From contig CP029329.1 in the NCBI GenBank assembly GCA_003129525.1, positions 208,501 to 272,500 of the forward strand: DNA of 64,000 nt, given 5' to 3'. A program made the position numbers and the translations under genes. This stretch comes from Clostridium beijerinckii (GTDB taxonomy: Bacteria; Bacillota; Clostridia; Clostridiales; Clostridiaceae). The stretch's first letter is position 1. The number at the start of each line of letters is the position of its first letter. Shown here piece after piece: positions 35,325 through 43,814 of the stretch. The notes beneath the pieces are model-generated. The model searched no databases. It was not told where the DNA came from and worked only from the letters and a program-made list of their open reading frames with translations.

Positions 35325-35397
35325 CCGCCGAAATAAAGGTCATGCATTTGTTCCAGTTATTGAATATTTCACAAAAACATGACCTAAATATAATCAC
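35325..35397. repeat. Shortened family-2 hairpin
   Basis: CCGAAATAAAGGTCATGCAT and TTGTTCCAGTTATTGAA match the left arm of copy G at 14474-14814; CACAAAAACATGACCT matches its right arm. The roughly 200-base middle is missing, as if deleted between arms. Confidence 0.55.
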
Positions 35398-35412
35398 ATT
35401 ATCGATTGAATT

Positions 35413-36252
35413 TTAAAGTAAAGTTAAGTTTTTCATGCTCAAATCTAGTATCTTAGCAGAATGAGTTAAAGCTCCAACCGATATATAATCTACTCCTATT
35501 TCTGCTATTTCTTTAATATTGCTTAATTCCACGTTCCCTGAAAATTCTGTTAAAGATCTTTTATTTATGAGCTCCACTGATTTACGAGCCATATCCAAGC
35601 TCATATTATCAAGCATTATTATATCTGCCTTTGCGTCTAATGCTTCCTTCACCATTTCTAAATTTTCAGTTTCAACTTCTATTTTTCTAACAAATGACGA
35701 ATTCTTTCTTACAAGCTCTACAGCATTTTTTATTCCACCAGCTGCACTTATGTGATTATCCTTAAGCATAACTCCATCTGATAAATTAAACCTGTGATTT
35801 TCTCCACCTCCAACTTTCACTGAATATTTTTCTAATATTCTAAGATTTGGAGTTGTTTTTCTAGTATCTAATAACTTTGCATTTGTGTGCTTTATTTCTT
35901 GAATATATTTATTGGTTAAGGTAGCTATTCCACTCATTCTTTGTAATAAGTTCAATGCTATTCTTTCCCCAATCAATAAATTCCTAGTGCTTCCTTTTAA
36001 AAATCCCACTTTATCTTTTGGATATACCGTATCCCCATCACATTTATATAATTCAACTTCCACATTTCCGAGTATATCAAATACTCTTTTGAAAACTTCA
36101 AGCCCTGCAATTATTCCTTCTTCTTTGCATAATAACTCTACTGTAGAAATGCTTTTTGTGTCTACAATTGAATTTGTTGTTATATCTTCACTTGGAATAT
36201 CTTCTATAAGTGCATTCTTTATTATCTTATCTACAACTAAGTAATTCATCAT
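35413..36252 (-). CDS. nadC: Nicotinate-nucleotide pyrophosphorylase (quinolinate phosphoribosyltransferase)
   Basis: Third gene of de novo NAD synthesis: quinolinate plus PRPP gives nicotinate mononucleotide and CO2. Family blocks are ALIEDIPSEDITTNSI at the N-terminus, GERIALNLLQRMSGIAT, LLDTRKTTPNLRILEKYSVKVGGGENHR, VMLKDNHI and KIEVETENLEM. Length 279 aa is typical. It overlaps the end of nadB by 26 bases, consistent with translational coupling. Confidence 0.96.
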   Translation of the reverse strand: MMNYLVVDKIIKNALIEDIPSEDITTNSIVDTKSISTVELLCKEEGIIAGLEVFKRVFDILGNVEVELYKCDGDTVYPKDKVGFLKGSTRNLLIGERIALNLLQRMSGIATLTNKYIQEIKHTNAKLLDTRKTTPNLRILEKYSVKVGGGENHRFNLSDGVMLKDNHISAAGGIKNAVELVRKNSSFVRKIEVETENLEMVKEALDAKADIIMLDNMSLDMARKSVELINKRSLTEFSGNVELSNIKEIAEIGVDYISVGALTHSAKILDLSMKNLTLL

Positions 36253-37534
36253 CTAGCTTCCCACCCTTTTCTTTTATAACTTTCATAGCCAATTCTTTAT
36301 TTTCATTTGCTATTTCTTCAATTGATTTATTTAATTTATCCACAGTAGAAACTTTAATTTCCAAATTATCCACAATATTGTTAATCGAAAGTGCAGCTCT
36401 TCTTGAAAATACAAGTCCTTCAAGTAAAGAATTGCTTGCTAGTCTATTAGCTCCATGTATTCCTGTACAACTTATTTCTCCAACTGCATATAAATTTTCC
36501 ATAGATGTTTTAGAATTTAAATCTACCTTTATACCACCCATAAAAAAATGCTGAGCTGGTGAAACTTTAATATATTCTTTTGCTATATCTGTTCCTCTCT
36601 TTAAACACTCTTTATAAATAGTTGAAAATCTATTTATTATATAATCTTGTCCCAAAAATCTTATATCTAAATTTACATAAGGTGTCTCTGTTTCTCTTAT
36701 TTGCTTATAAACCGCTTCTGAAACCACATCTCTTGGCAAAAGTTCATTTACAAACCTTTCACCTTTTACATTGGTAAGGATTCCACCTTCTCCTCTTAAA
36801 GACTCAGATATTAAAAATCTCCTTACATTATTTTCTTCCTCATAAAATGCTGTTGGATGAATTTGAATATAATTAACATCCTTTAGCTCTATGTTATGTT
36901 TTGCAGCAACCGCTAGTCCATCTCCTGTTAATATTCTTTGACTTGTTGAATTATTAAACAATCCACCTATCCCGCCAGTTGCAATGACTAAGGATTTTGC
37001 ATAAACATTTATTTGCTCATTTTCTTTTACCAATATAGCTCCAATACATTCATTTTCCTTTTCTATGATATCTATAAAATAAGTATCTTCATAAACATTT
37101 ATATTATCTTTTTGTTTAACTTTTTCAATAAGAATCTTAGCTGTGTTTTCCCCTGTATTATCCTTTGTGTGCACTATTCTATTTATAGAGTGTGCACCCT
37201 CTTTAGTAAAATTTAAACTATTGTCTTCATTTCTATCAAATTTCAAACCTATATTTATTAAGCTTTTTACATTATACATAGATTCCGATGTTAATACTTT
37301 TACTGCTTCTAAATCATTTTTGTACTTTCCAGCTTTTAAAGTATCCTCTATATATGAAGGAATGTCCTTTTCACCTCTTGCAACAGATATTCCCCCTTGA
37401 GCTAAATAAGTATTAGTACAACTAATTTTATCCTTGCATACAACTAAAACATTTAAATCTTTTCTTAAATTTAATGCACAATAAAGGCCTGATACCCCTG
37501 AACCTATTATTAATACATCAACAAATTTATTCAT
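36227..37534 (-). CDS. nadB: L-aspartate oxidase
   Basis: FAD flavoprotein that oxidises L-aspartate to iminoaspartate, used by NadA to make quinolinate. The N-terminal dinucleotide fold GSGVSGLYCALNL, ARGEKDIPSYIEDTL, the HSINRIVHTKDNTG substrate loop and SPAQHFFMGGIKVDLNSKTSM are present. At 435 aa it is shorter than E. coli NadB (about 540) because the C-terminal helical domain is reduced, as in other clostridia. An anaerobe would use fumarate or another acceptor. Three bases separate it from nadA. Confidence 0.95.
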   Translation of the reverse strand: MNKFVDVLIIGSGVSGLYCALNLRKDLNVLVVCKDKISCTNTYLAQGGISVARGEKDIPSYIEDTLKAGKYKNDLEAVKVLTSESMYNVKSLINIGLKFDRNEDNSLNFTKEGAHSINRIVHTKDNTGENTAKILIEKVKQKDNINVYEDTYFIDIIEKENECIGAILVKENEQINVYAKSLVIATGGIGGLFNNSTSQRILTGDGLAVAAKHNIELKDVNYIQIHPTAFYEEENNVRRFLISESLRGEGGILTNVKGERFVNELLPRDVVSEAVYKQIRETETPYVNLDIRFLGQDYIINRFSTIYKECLKRGTDIAKEYIKVSPAQHFFMGGIKVDLNSKTSMENLYAVGEISCTGIHGANRLASNSLLEGLVFSRRAALSINNIVDNLEIKVSTVDKLNKSIEEIANENKELAMKVIKEKGGKLDDELLSCR

Positions 37535-37536
37535 AC

Positions 37537-38502
37537 CTAATTGCCTGACTTATTTGTAGTTTCTGTATATTGTAATTTATCTGTAGTTTCTATAGATCCC
37601 AATATATGCATGTTCTCTAAACATCTTAGAGCTTTTATTCTAATATTTTCATCTAAAGTTATTTCATTGTGCATATTTAATAGGGCATCATATAAATTTT
37701 CAAGGGTTGTCTTCTTCATATCTTGACAACATATACTATCTCCAGGAATGAAAAAGCTTTTATTAGGATTTTTCTTATTTAATTCATGTAAAATTCCTTC
37801 TTCTGTTCCTATTATAAACTCATTCCCCTCATCACTAGTTGCATAGTCTATTATCCCACTTGTACTTCCTATATAATCTGCTATATCTCTAATTTCTTTG
37901 GTACACTCTGGATGCACTAATACTTTTGCATCTTTATGTTTTTCTTTTTCCTTTAATATATCCTCTCTGCTGATTTTATTATGACATCTACAAAATCCAT
38001 CCCATAATATAAATTCTTTTTCCGGGAAAAATTCTGAAATATATCCACCTAGATTTCTATCTGGTAAAAACATTATTTGCTTATTAGGTACATTTTTTAA
38101 TATCTTTAATGCACTTGAAGATGTTACCGCTACATCACAATGAGCCTTTACATTGTATGTTGAATTTATATAACATACTACATAAGCCTCTGGATATTTT
38201 TTCTTTAACTCTACTACAGCCTGTCCACTAGCCATATCAGCCATTGAACATCCTGCACTAGGACATGGCATTAAAACTGTTTTTTGTGGTGATAAAATTT
38301 TTGCACTTTCAGCCATAAACCTAACTCCACAAAACATTATAACTTCTTCGTTACACTCTCTAGCTATTTTACTTAAATAATAGGAATCTCCTACAAAATC
38401 TGCTAGTTCTTGTATAGCTCCTGGTTGATAATAATGAGCAAGAATAACTGCATTTCTTTCTCTTTTTAATCTTAATATTTCTTGCACTAATTTTGTCCCC
38501 AT
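37537..38502 (-). CDS. nadA: Quinolinate synthase
   Basis: 4Fe-4S enzyme condensing iminoaspartate with dihydroxyacetone phosphate. NAVILAHYYQPGAIQELADFVGDSYYLS, MPCPSAGCSMADM, HPEC and GDSICCQDMKKTTLENLYDALL show the family, with cysteines for the cluster. Length 321 aa is normal. First gene of nadA-nadB-nadC, so the promoter lies in 38503-38640. A short palindrome at 38535-38544 is a possible operator. Confidence 0.96.
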   Translation of the reverse strand: MGTKLVQEILRLKRERNAVILAHYYQPGAIQELADFVGDSYYLSKIARECNEEVIMFCGVRFMAESAKILSPQKTVLMPCPSAGCSMADMASGQAVVELKKKYPEAYVVCYINSTYNVKAHCDVAVTSSSALKILKNVPNKQIMFLPDRNLGGYISEFFPEKEFILWDGFCRCHNKISREDILKEKEKHKDAKVLVHPECTKEIRDIADYIGSTSGIIDYATSDEGNEFIIGTEEGILHELNKKNPNKSFFIPGDSICCQDMKKTTLENLYDALLNMHNEITLDENIRIKALRCLENMHILGSIETTDKLQYTETTNKSGN

Positions 38503-38530
38503 ATTTACACTTCCTTTTCTTAATTGTTTA

Positions 38531-38551
38531 CAGCTGTATATACACCTATGT
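38531..38551. promoter_or_regulatory. Possible operator upstream of nadA
   Basis: CAGCTGTATATACACCTATG contains the 10-bp palindrome TGTATATACA (38535-38544), 33 bases before the nadA start. Firmicute nad operons are often controlled by the niacin regulator NiaR (YrxA). The match to that operator is partial, so this is a weak call. Confidence 0.3.
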
Positions 38552-38651
38552 GCATAATTATATCATCACAAATTTTTATGTTCAATAATATAATATAAAT
38601 ATTAGTTTCAACATAGTTTTAAAACACGGCCTTATTTCAATAAAACTCAGA

Positions 38652-38683
38652 AGAGCTATCTCAAATCACTTTGAGATAGCTCT
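38652..38683 (-). terminator. Hairpin downstream of the MCP-like gene
   Basis: Stem AGAGCTATCTCAAA/TTTGAGATAGCTCT with a four-base loop, 76 bases after the stop on the minus strand. The T run is poor, so efficiency is uncertain. Confidence 0.6.
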
Positions 38684-38758
38684 AGAATATTTTAGTTAAT
38701 AGTATTTAATTTATTCAAAGATAACACACCTGTATGCTTATCTTTTCTTTCATATATC

Positions 38759-39805
38759 TCATTTTAACTTTTCCATCATATTACTTAATTGTTCAACAAT
38801 ATATACAGAATCTTGAATATTTTCACCAACTGCTTCCATAGCCGATGATTGTTCTTTAGTTGTTTCAAGAGTTATGTTAGAGTTCTTTATAGTTCCATTA
38901 ACTGATTCTTGTATTTTTGTTGTCAATTCTGAAATGCTGTTTGCTGTTTCCTTTGAATTTTCAGCTAAGTTTTTTATTTCTTTTGCAACAACTGAAAATC
39001 CTTTTCCTAATTCACCTGCACGTGCGGCCTCAATAGACGCATTAAGTCCTAACATTTTAGTTTGAGATGCTATGCCTTTAATAGCATCAAGTATGCTATT
39101 AATTTGTTCTGTAATCACTCCTATTTGAGTTATTTCGCTGTTTAATTCTTCTTGTTGAGATGAAATATTAGTTGCTGAAGCTGAAAGCTCCTCAACCGTG
39201 GCAGATATTTGCATAAAATTATTTGCTAATCTTTTTGATACCATTTCTAATTCAATTTGATTATATCCATTTTTAGCAAGAGAATTTACAACAATAAATA
39301 ATACACTTGCTGCCTTTTCTATATTTTTAAAATCTACTATATTAACTTGATTCACTGCTTCTACAAGCGAATCTGCATTTACATCTATTTCTTTTGCAAT
39401 TTGGATATAATCTTGTTCTTTAGGGGATCCTGATAACATTTGTCCTCCTAAAACTGTCCCAATTAATTTTCCTTCCACAATAATAGGTGCTGCAAAATCT
39501 ATAAGCCCAGCATGGCATGGTCCTACAAATGGCTTTCCTGTTCTTCCAGCTTCTTCTCCCATCTTTTTATGAGAAGCGACACACCTATCATCACCTTTTT
39601 TATTTGAATGAACAAACTTATCACAAAACCTTGTATAATTGCTAGGATTTGTTACTGGATTCCCCCCCTTATCTACAGTTACACTTGCACAATTCATTGC
39701 AAGAGCAAAATCATCTTGAAATTTTTGTAATAACTTAATATCAATTATGTCTTTTATCTCCAAAACATTCATATCTAATTCATTATTATCTAACATTTTT
39801 ATCAT
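38759..39805 (-). CDS. Soluble chemoreceptor-like protein with PocR sensor domain
   Basis: An N-terminal PocR-type ligand domain (about residues 15-185: [49 protein letters not shown] and GGQMLSGSP) is fused to a methyl-accepting signalling domain whose hairpin tip reads [21 protein letters not shown]. No transmembrane segment exists, so it acts in the cytoplasm. The domain's cysteines (SRFCDKF-like, DRC, PCH) could bind a metal or hydrocarbon derivative. AAGGAGAG precedes the ATG. No chemotaxis genes adjoin it, so it presumably feeds the cell's main Che system. Confidence 0.88.
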   Translation of the reverse strand: MIKMLDNNELDMNVLEIKDIIDIKLLQKFQDDFALAMNCASVTVDKGGNPVTNPSNYTRFCDKFVHSNKKGDDRCVASHKKMGEEAGRTGKPFVGPCHAGLIDFAAPIIVEGKLIGTVLGGQMLSGSPKEQDYIQIAKEIDVNADSLVEAVNQVNIVDFKNIEKAASVLFIVVNSLAKNGYNQIELEMVSKRLANNFMQISATVEELSASATNISSQQEELNSEITQIGVITEQINSILDAIKGIASQTKMLGLNASIEAARAGELGKGFSVVAKEIKNLAENSKETANSISELTTKIQESVNGTIKNSNITLETTKEQSSAMEAVGENIQDSVYIVEQLSNMMEKLK

Positions 39806-40044
39806 AAAAAGTCTCTCCTTTTCTGTCTACTCTCTAGTAAAATTGCATACATTATTAAAATATAAAAAAATATTTAATAATAAGTCATTTAGTGTCCTCT
39901 TTCTTAACATTTTTTTACATACGTATATTTTACTTATTAATTATCGATTTTTTTTAAATTTCCTTGAATTATTTCGTATTAATTTGTACTTAGTATTTTT
40001 TTAATTAATAATAGGCAATTGCAATTATTTATCAAAATATTTTA
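39806..40044. other. AT-rich divergent promoter spacer
   Basis: The spacer separates the MCP-like gene from the GntR-ABC operon. Apart from the promoter and operator described separately, no ORF or RNA motif was seen. Confidence 0.4.
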
Positions 40045-40104
40045 TTGACAAATAATAACTGCTGCTGTATTATTGTATTAACATACTAATACAATAATAC
40101 AGCA
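40045..40104 (+). promoter_or_regulatory. Promoter and perfect palindromic operator of the GntR-ABC operon
   Basis: A -35 TTGACA (40045-40050), a 17-base spacer and a -10 TATTAT (40068-40073) form a near-consensus promoter. The -10 lies in the left arm of an exact 18-bp inverted repeat: TGCTGTATTATTGTATTA (40063-40080) and TAATACAATAATACAGCA (40087-40104), six bases apart. The GntR protein encoded next is the obvious repressor; YtrA-type operators contain GTATTA/TAATAC halves. Confidence 0.85.
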
Positions 40105-40129
40105 ATTCAATTTACAAAGGAGTGAGACT

Positions 40130-40498
40130 ATGTCATGGAATTTTAATGACGATAGACCAATTTATCTTCAAATAATGGAGCAGATACAACTTAGGATAAT
40201 TTCAGGCATATATAACGTTGGTGAAAAACTACCATCTGTTAGAGATATGGCAAGTGATGCCTCAGTTAATCCAAATACAATGCAAAAAGCACTTACAGAA
40301 TTAGAGAAAACAGGTTTAATCTTTAGCCAAAGAACAAGTGGTAGATTTATTACGGAGGATAGTAATATGATTAAAGATATTAGAAATGGACTCGCAAAAG
40401 AGCAAATTGAAAAATTTCTTTATAACATGGAGAAAATAGGGTATACAAAACAAGAAACAATTCAACTTGTAGAAAATATATCAAAGGAGATGAAATAA
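40130..40498 (+). CDS. GntR-family regulator, YtrA type
   Basis: Small 122-aa regulator: a winged-helix domain (residues 1-75, IYLQIMEQIQLRIISGIYNVGEKLPSVRDMASDASVNPNTMQKALTELEKTGLI) followed by the short helical tail of the YtrA subfamily, which represses ABC transporters linked to cell-wall stress. AAAGGAG lies upstream. Its TAA stop overlaps the ATG of the ABC ATPase, so it is co-translated with it. It presumably binds the palindrome in its own promoter, giving autorepression until an envelope stress relieves it. Confidence 0.94.
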   Translation: MSWNFNDDRPIYLQIMEQIQLRIISGIYNVGEKLPSVRDMASDASVNPNTMQKALTELEKTGLIFSQRTSGRFITEDSNMIKDIRNGLAKEQIEKFLYNMEKIGYTKQETIQLVENISKEMK

Positions 40499-41277
40499 TG
40501 AATAATAATGAAAATAACTTGCTTTATGATTCTGCTGAAAATGGTTCAATATCTAATTTCACAAATAGTAATGTAAATAACAATCCTATTTTAGAATGTA
40601 AGAATTTAGTTAAGACGTATGCTAATTCCGAAGCATTAAAAGGTATAAATTTAACAATTAATCGTGGTAGAATTGTTGGACTTTTAGGACCTAATGGCAG
40701 TGGTAAAAGTACACTTATAAAACTTGCAAATGGACTTTTAACTCCATCAAGTGGAGAAATATTTATAAATGGTCTTAAACCTGGGATTGAAACAAAAAAA
40801 ATTGTTTCATATTTACCTGAGAGAACTTACTTAAATGATTGGATGAAGGTTTCTGACATTATTAATTTCTTTAGAGATTTTTATGATAATTTTAATTCTG
40901 AAAAAGCTTATGAAATGCTTCAGAAATTAAATATTAATCCTAATGATAAATTAAAAACCATGTCTAAAGGTACAAAGGAAAAAGTTCAACTTATCTTAGT
41001 TATGAGTAGAGAAGCAGATCTTTACTTATTAGATGAACCAATAGCTGGCGTTGATCCTGCTGCTAGAGATTATATTTTAAATACAATAATCACTAATTAT
41101 AATGAAAATGCTACTATTATTATATCCACTCACCTTATCTCAGATATTGAAAGAGTATTAGACGATGTAGTATTTATTTCAAAGGGACAAATATTCTTAA
41201 CTAAGAGCGTTGATGAAATTAGAGAAACTGAAGGAAAGAGTGTTGATACTCTATTTAGGGAGGTATTTAAATGTTAG
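40498..41277 (+). CDS. ABC transporter ATP-binding protein
   Basis: ATPase subunit: Walker A GLLGPNGSGKST, Q-loop SYLPERTYL, signature TMSKGTKEKVQL, Walker B LYLLDEPIAGVDP and switch histidine ISTHLI. The signature is MSKGTKEK rather than LSGGQ, as is common in this YtrB-like group. An N-terminal extension of about 30 residues, rich in Asn, precedes the domain. 259 aa. It starts within the regulator's stop codon and overlaps the permease gene by seven bases. Confidence 0.95.
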   Translation: MNNNENNLLYDSAENGSISNFTNSNVNNNPILECKNLVKTYANSEALKGINLTINRGRIVGLLGPNGSGKSTLIKLANGLLTPSSGEIFINGLKPGIETKKIVSYLPERTYLNDWMKVSDIINFFRDFYDNFNSEKAYEMLQKLNINPNDKLKTMSKGTKEKVQLILVMSREADLYLLDEPIAGVDPAARDYILNTIITNYNENATIIISTHLISDIERVLDDVVFISKGQIFLTKSVDEIRETEGKSVDTLFREVFKC

Positions 41278-42074
41278 GAAAATTAATGAAATATGAACTT
41301 AAAGCAACTGCTAGGACTCTTATCCCACTTTATATAGCACTACTCGCTTTTGCTATTATCAATAAATTTTTTATAGGAACAGGTCTTTCTGATAAGCTTG
41401 AAGGCTTTGGTTCAATTCCTTTTATACTTAGCATTTTTGGATATGGGTGTACTATGGCTGCTGTCTTTATAGTTACATTTTTTGTAATAATACAAAGGTT
41501 TTATAAAAATTTACTTGGAGATGAAGGATATTTGATGAATACTCTTCCTGTAAGTACTATCACTAATATTACAAGCAAGATTTCAATTGCAACTTTTTGG
41601 AACATTGTAAGTGGACTTGTAGCTATGCTTTCTATAATTATTATGGCATTTAATCCTGATGCTTTTATCTACTTTTTTCGAGAATTATTTAATGCCCTTT
41701 CAGAAGGATATGCTGAATTGGGGTTTGAAATTTATATAGTAATTATCGAAGTAATTATCGCTGTTCTAGTATACCTAGTAAAATCTCTTACTATGATTTA
41801 TGCCTCTATATCCATCGGGCATTTATTTAGTAAACATAGAATTCTTTCATCTTTTGGTGCATTCATAGTTTTAAACTTAGTTACAGCTGCAATTTCATCT
41901 GTTATTGTAATAGCTTTTTCACATTCAAATTTCGCATCTATGTTTGATAATATTGAATCAATTTTCCCTATTCATATGATTCTATTGCCTACTATTTTAT
42001 TTAATTTACTATTATTAATCGCTTATTTTATAATAACTAATTATATTTTAAAGAATAAGTTGAATTTAGAATAA
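41271..42074 (+). CDS. ABC transporter permease
   Basis: Membrane subunit with six predicted helices (LIPLYIALLAFAIINKFFI, IPFILSIFGYGCTMAAVFIVTFF, ISGLV.. and so on, ending LFNLLLLIAYFIITNYIL). The block FYKNLLGDEGYLMNTLPV is typical of ABC-2-like permeases linked to YtrA regulators. 267 aa. GGAGGTATTTAA precedes the ATG. With the ATPase it forms one exporter; substrate (antibiotic, lipid or peptide) is unknown. Confidence 0.88.
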   Translation: MLGKLMKYELKATARTLIPLYIALLAFAIINKFFIGTGLSDKLEGFGSIPFILSIFGYGCTMAAVFIVTFFVIIQRFYKNLLGDEGYLMNTLPVSTITNITSKISIATFWNIVSGLVAMLSIIIMAFNPDAFIYFFRELFNALSEGYAELGFEIYIVIIEVIIAVLVYLVKSLTMIYASISIGHLFSKHRILSSFGAFIVLNLVTAAISSVIVIAFSHSNFASMFDNIESIFPIHMILLPTILFNLLLLIAYFIITNYILKNKLNLE

Positions 42075-42152
42075 TTATCGTCTATATAAGCAGTTTGAGA
42101 ATGCCTAGAAGGTAAACTATTCCTTTAGCATATATATTTCTTTATGAAAAGC

Positions 42153-42206
42153 AATAAAGCGTTAAAGGAAGAGGCATACTTAAACCTCTTCCTTTAACGC
42201 TTTATT
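42153..42206. terminator. Bidirectional terminator between ABC operon and Nramp gene
   Basis: A 22-bp perfect stem, AATAAAGCGTTAAAGGAAGAGG with its complement, and a ten-base loop. It lies between two convergent genes and has A/T flanks on both sides. Confidence 0.85.
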
Positions 42207-42303
42207 TTAAGATACCACCAAACCTTTTCTTTCATCTATTTATTGGTTATATAAGGAGCTATTATAATATGAAACCTTTATATTTCCAACTACCTTTTTT
42301 ACT

Positions 42304-43557
42304 TTAAATAACACTTACTAATAACATAATATTTAATGCTGTAACTATACCACCAATAACCCAGAGTATGATATTTTCTATTGTGGTATTTTTATATTCT
42401 CCCATAACTTTTTTTGATGATGTTAAATATATTTGGCTAAAAATAGTTATAGGAAGTTGAATACTTAATAACATCTGTGAATATATTAACCCTTTAAATG
42501 GATTCTCAATAAAAAATATTATTAATAATGCAAATATAATAGTAATTAAAACACCCATTTTACTATGTCTATTATTTATATCATATTCTTCTCCAAATAA
42601 TCCAGCAAATATTGATCCTCCTGCCATTCCAGCAGTAATACATGAAGCTATTCCTGCAAATAATAAAGCTATTGCAAATACTAGTGAGGCGCTACTTCCT
42701 AGCAAAGGTTTTAACATTATTTGAGCCTGTTCAATTTCTGTTACTTCAACTCCATTCTGAAAGAATGTTATTGCAACTAAAATCATTGCACTGTTTATAA
42801 CAAATCCTATTATCATTGATATTATTGTATCCATAAATTCATATTTTAATTGCTTTTCAATTATTGATTTATCCTTTAAATTCCATTTTCTGCTTTGAAT
42901 TACTTCAGAATGTAGAAATAAATTATGTGGCATAACCACTGCTCCTAAAATACTCATTATTATTGGCAGTGAACCATGGGGAATATTAGGTATTGCTAAG
43001 TTTTTTAATGCTTCACTCCAATTTACATTTACGAGTGTTGTCTCAAATATAAATGATAATCCTATGATTGATACAAATCCTATGATGACTTTTTCTATTC
43101 TTTTATATGAATTTGAAAACAACATAAATATTATTAATATGGATGATATTAAAGATCCCATTTTTATAGGTATATTAAATAACATTTTTAGAGCTATCGC
43201 TGATCCTAAAATTTCTGCCATAGCAGTACCTATTGCTGCTAATATTGCAGTTGATGTTATCACTTTTCCAATAATTGATTTCATATATTTATTTATCGCT
43301 TCTGAAATACAAAGCCCTGTAACTATGCCTAAATGTGCAGCATTATGTTGTAGCACAATTAGCATTATTGTTGATAATGTAACGATCCAAAGTAATTTGT
43401 ATCCATAACTAGATCCAGCCGCAATATTTGATGCCCAATTACCTGGATCTATAAATCCTACTGTAACTAAAATTCCTGGCCCTACATATTTTAAAAATTC
43501 TTTTCCTGCAAATCTGTTATTCTTTTTTTCTTTGGAAAAAAAATTGTTTTTCTTCAT
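42304..43557 (-). CDS. mntH: Nramp-family metal transporter
   Basis: Proton-coupled divalent-metal importer (Mn2+, Fe2+) with about eleven helices. The metal-binding motif in helix 1, DPGNWASNIAAGSSYGY, and the helix-6 motif MPHNLFLHSEVIQSR are intact, including the D, N and M/H positions. 417 aa. AAAGGAG precedes the ATG. No adjacent MntR or other metal regulator. Manganese is the usual substrate in Firmicutes but selectivity cannot be read from sequence. Confidence 0.93.
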   Translation of the reverse strand: MKKNNFFSKEKKNNRFAGKEFLKYVGPGILVTVGFIDPGNWASNIAAGSSYGYKLLWIVTLSTIMLIVLQHNAAHLGIVTGLCISEAINKYMKSIIGKVITSTAILAAIGTAMAEILGSAIALKMLFNIPIKMGSLISSILIIFMLFSNSYKRIEKVIIGFVSIIGLSFIFETTLVNVNWSEALKNLAIPNIPHGSLPIIMSILGAVVMPHNLFLHSEVIQSRKWNLKDKSIIEKQLKYEFMDTIISMIIGFVINSAMILVAITFFQNGVEVTEIEQAQIMLKPLLGSSASLVFAIALLFAGIASCITAGMAGGSIFAGLFGEEYDINNRHSKMGVLITIIFALLIIFFIENPFKGLIYSQMLLSIQLPITIFSQIYLTSSKKVMGEYKNTTIENIILWVIGGIVTALNIMLLVSVI

Positions 43558-43678
43558 TTATATACACTACTCCTTTCTTTGTTAATACATTATAGGCATT
43601 ATTTGATATTAATTATACCATGTTTTTATTATTAATATAATTTAAATACTTTTAAATACAATTAATCATATAAAAAAA

Positions 43679-43796
43679 GGGGCTGTTGCACAATGAATAA
43701 AAATTCATTATACACAGTCCCTTTTGCATAATTTATATGAAATAATATATACTTCATATAAATATCTTTAATAAATAACCGTTTTGCAACAGCCCC
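43679..43796. mobile_element. MITE-like element with GGGGCTGTTGCA termini
   Basis: Terminal inverted repeats GGGGCTGTTGCA (43679-43690) and TGCAACAGCCCC (43785-43796) bound a 118-bp AT-rich segment with no ORF. These termini look like those of common Firmicute insertion sequences (IS1182-like, from memory). The flanks, TATAAAAAAA and TTAATTAC, show no clear target duplication. It lies between mntH and hcp. Confidence 0.6.
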
Positions 43797-43814
43797 TTAA
43801 TTACGCTGTTATTA

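Noticed and set aside
43558..43678. MntR operator upstream of mntH
   Set aside because: AATAATGCCTATAATG only loosely resembles the consensus; not reported as a site.
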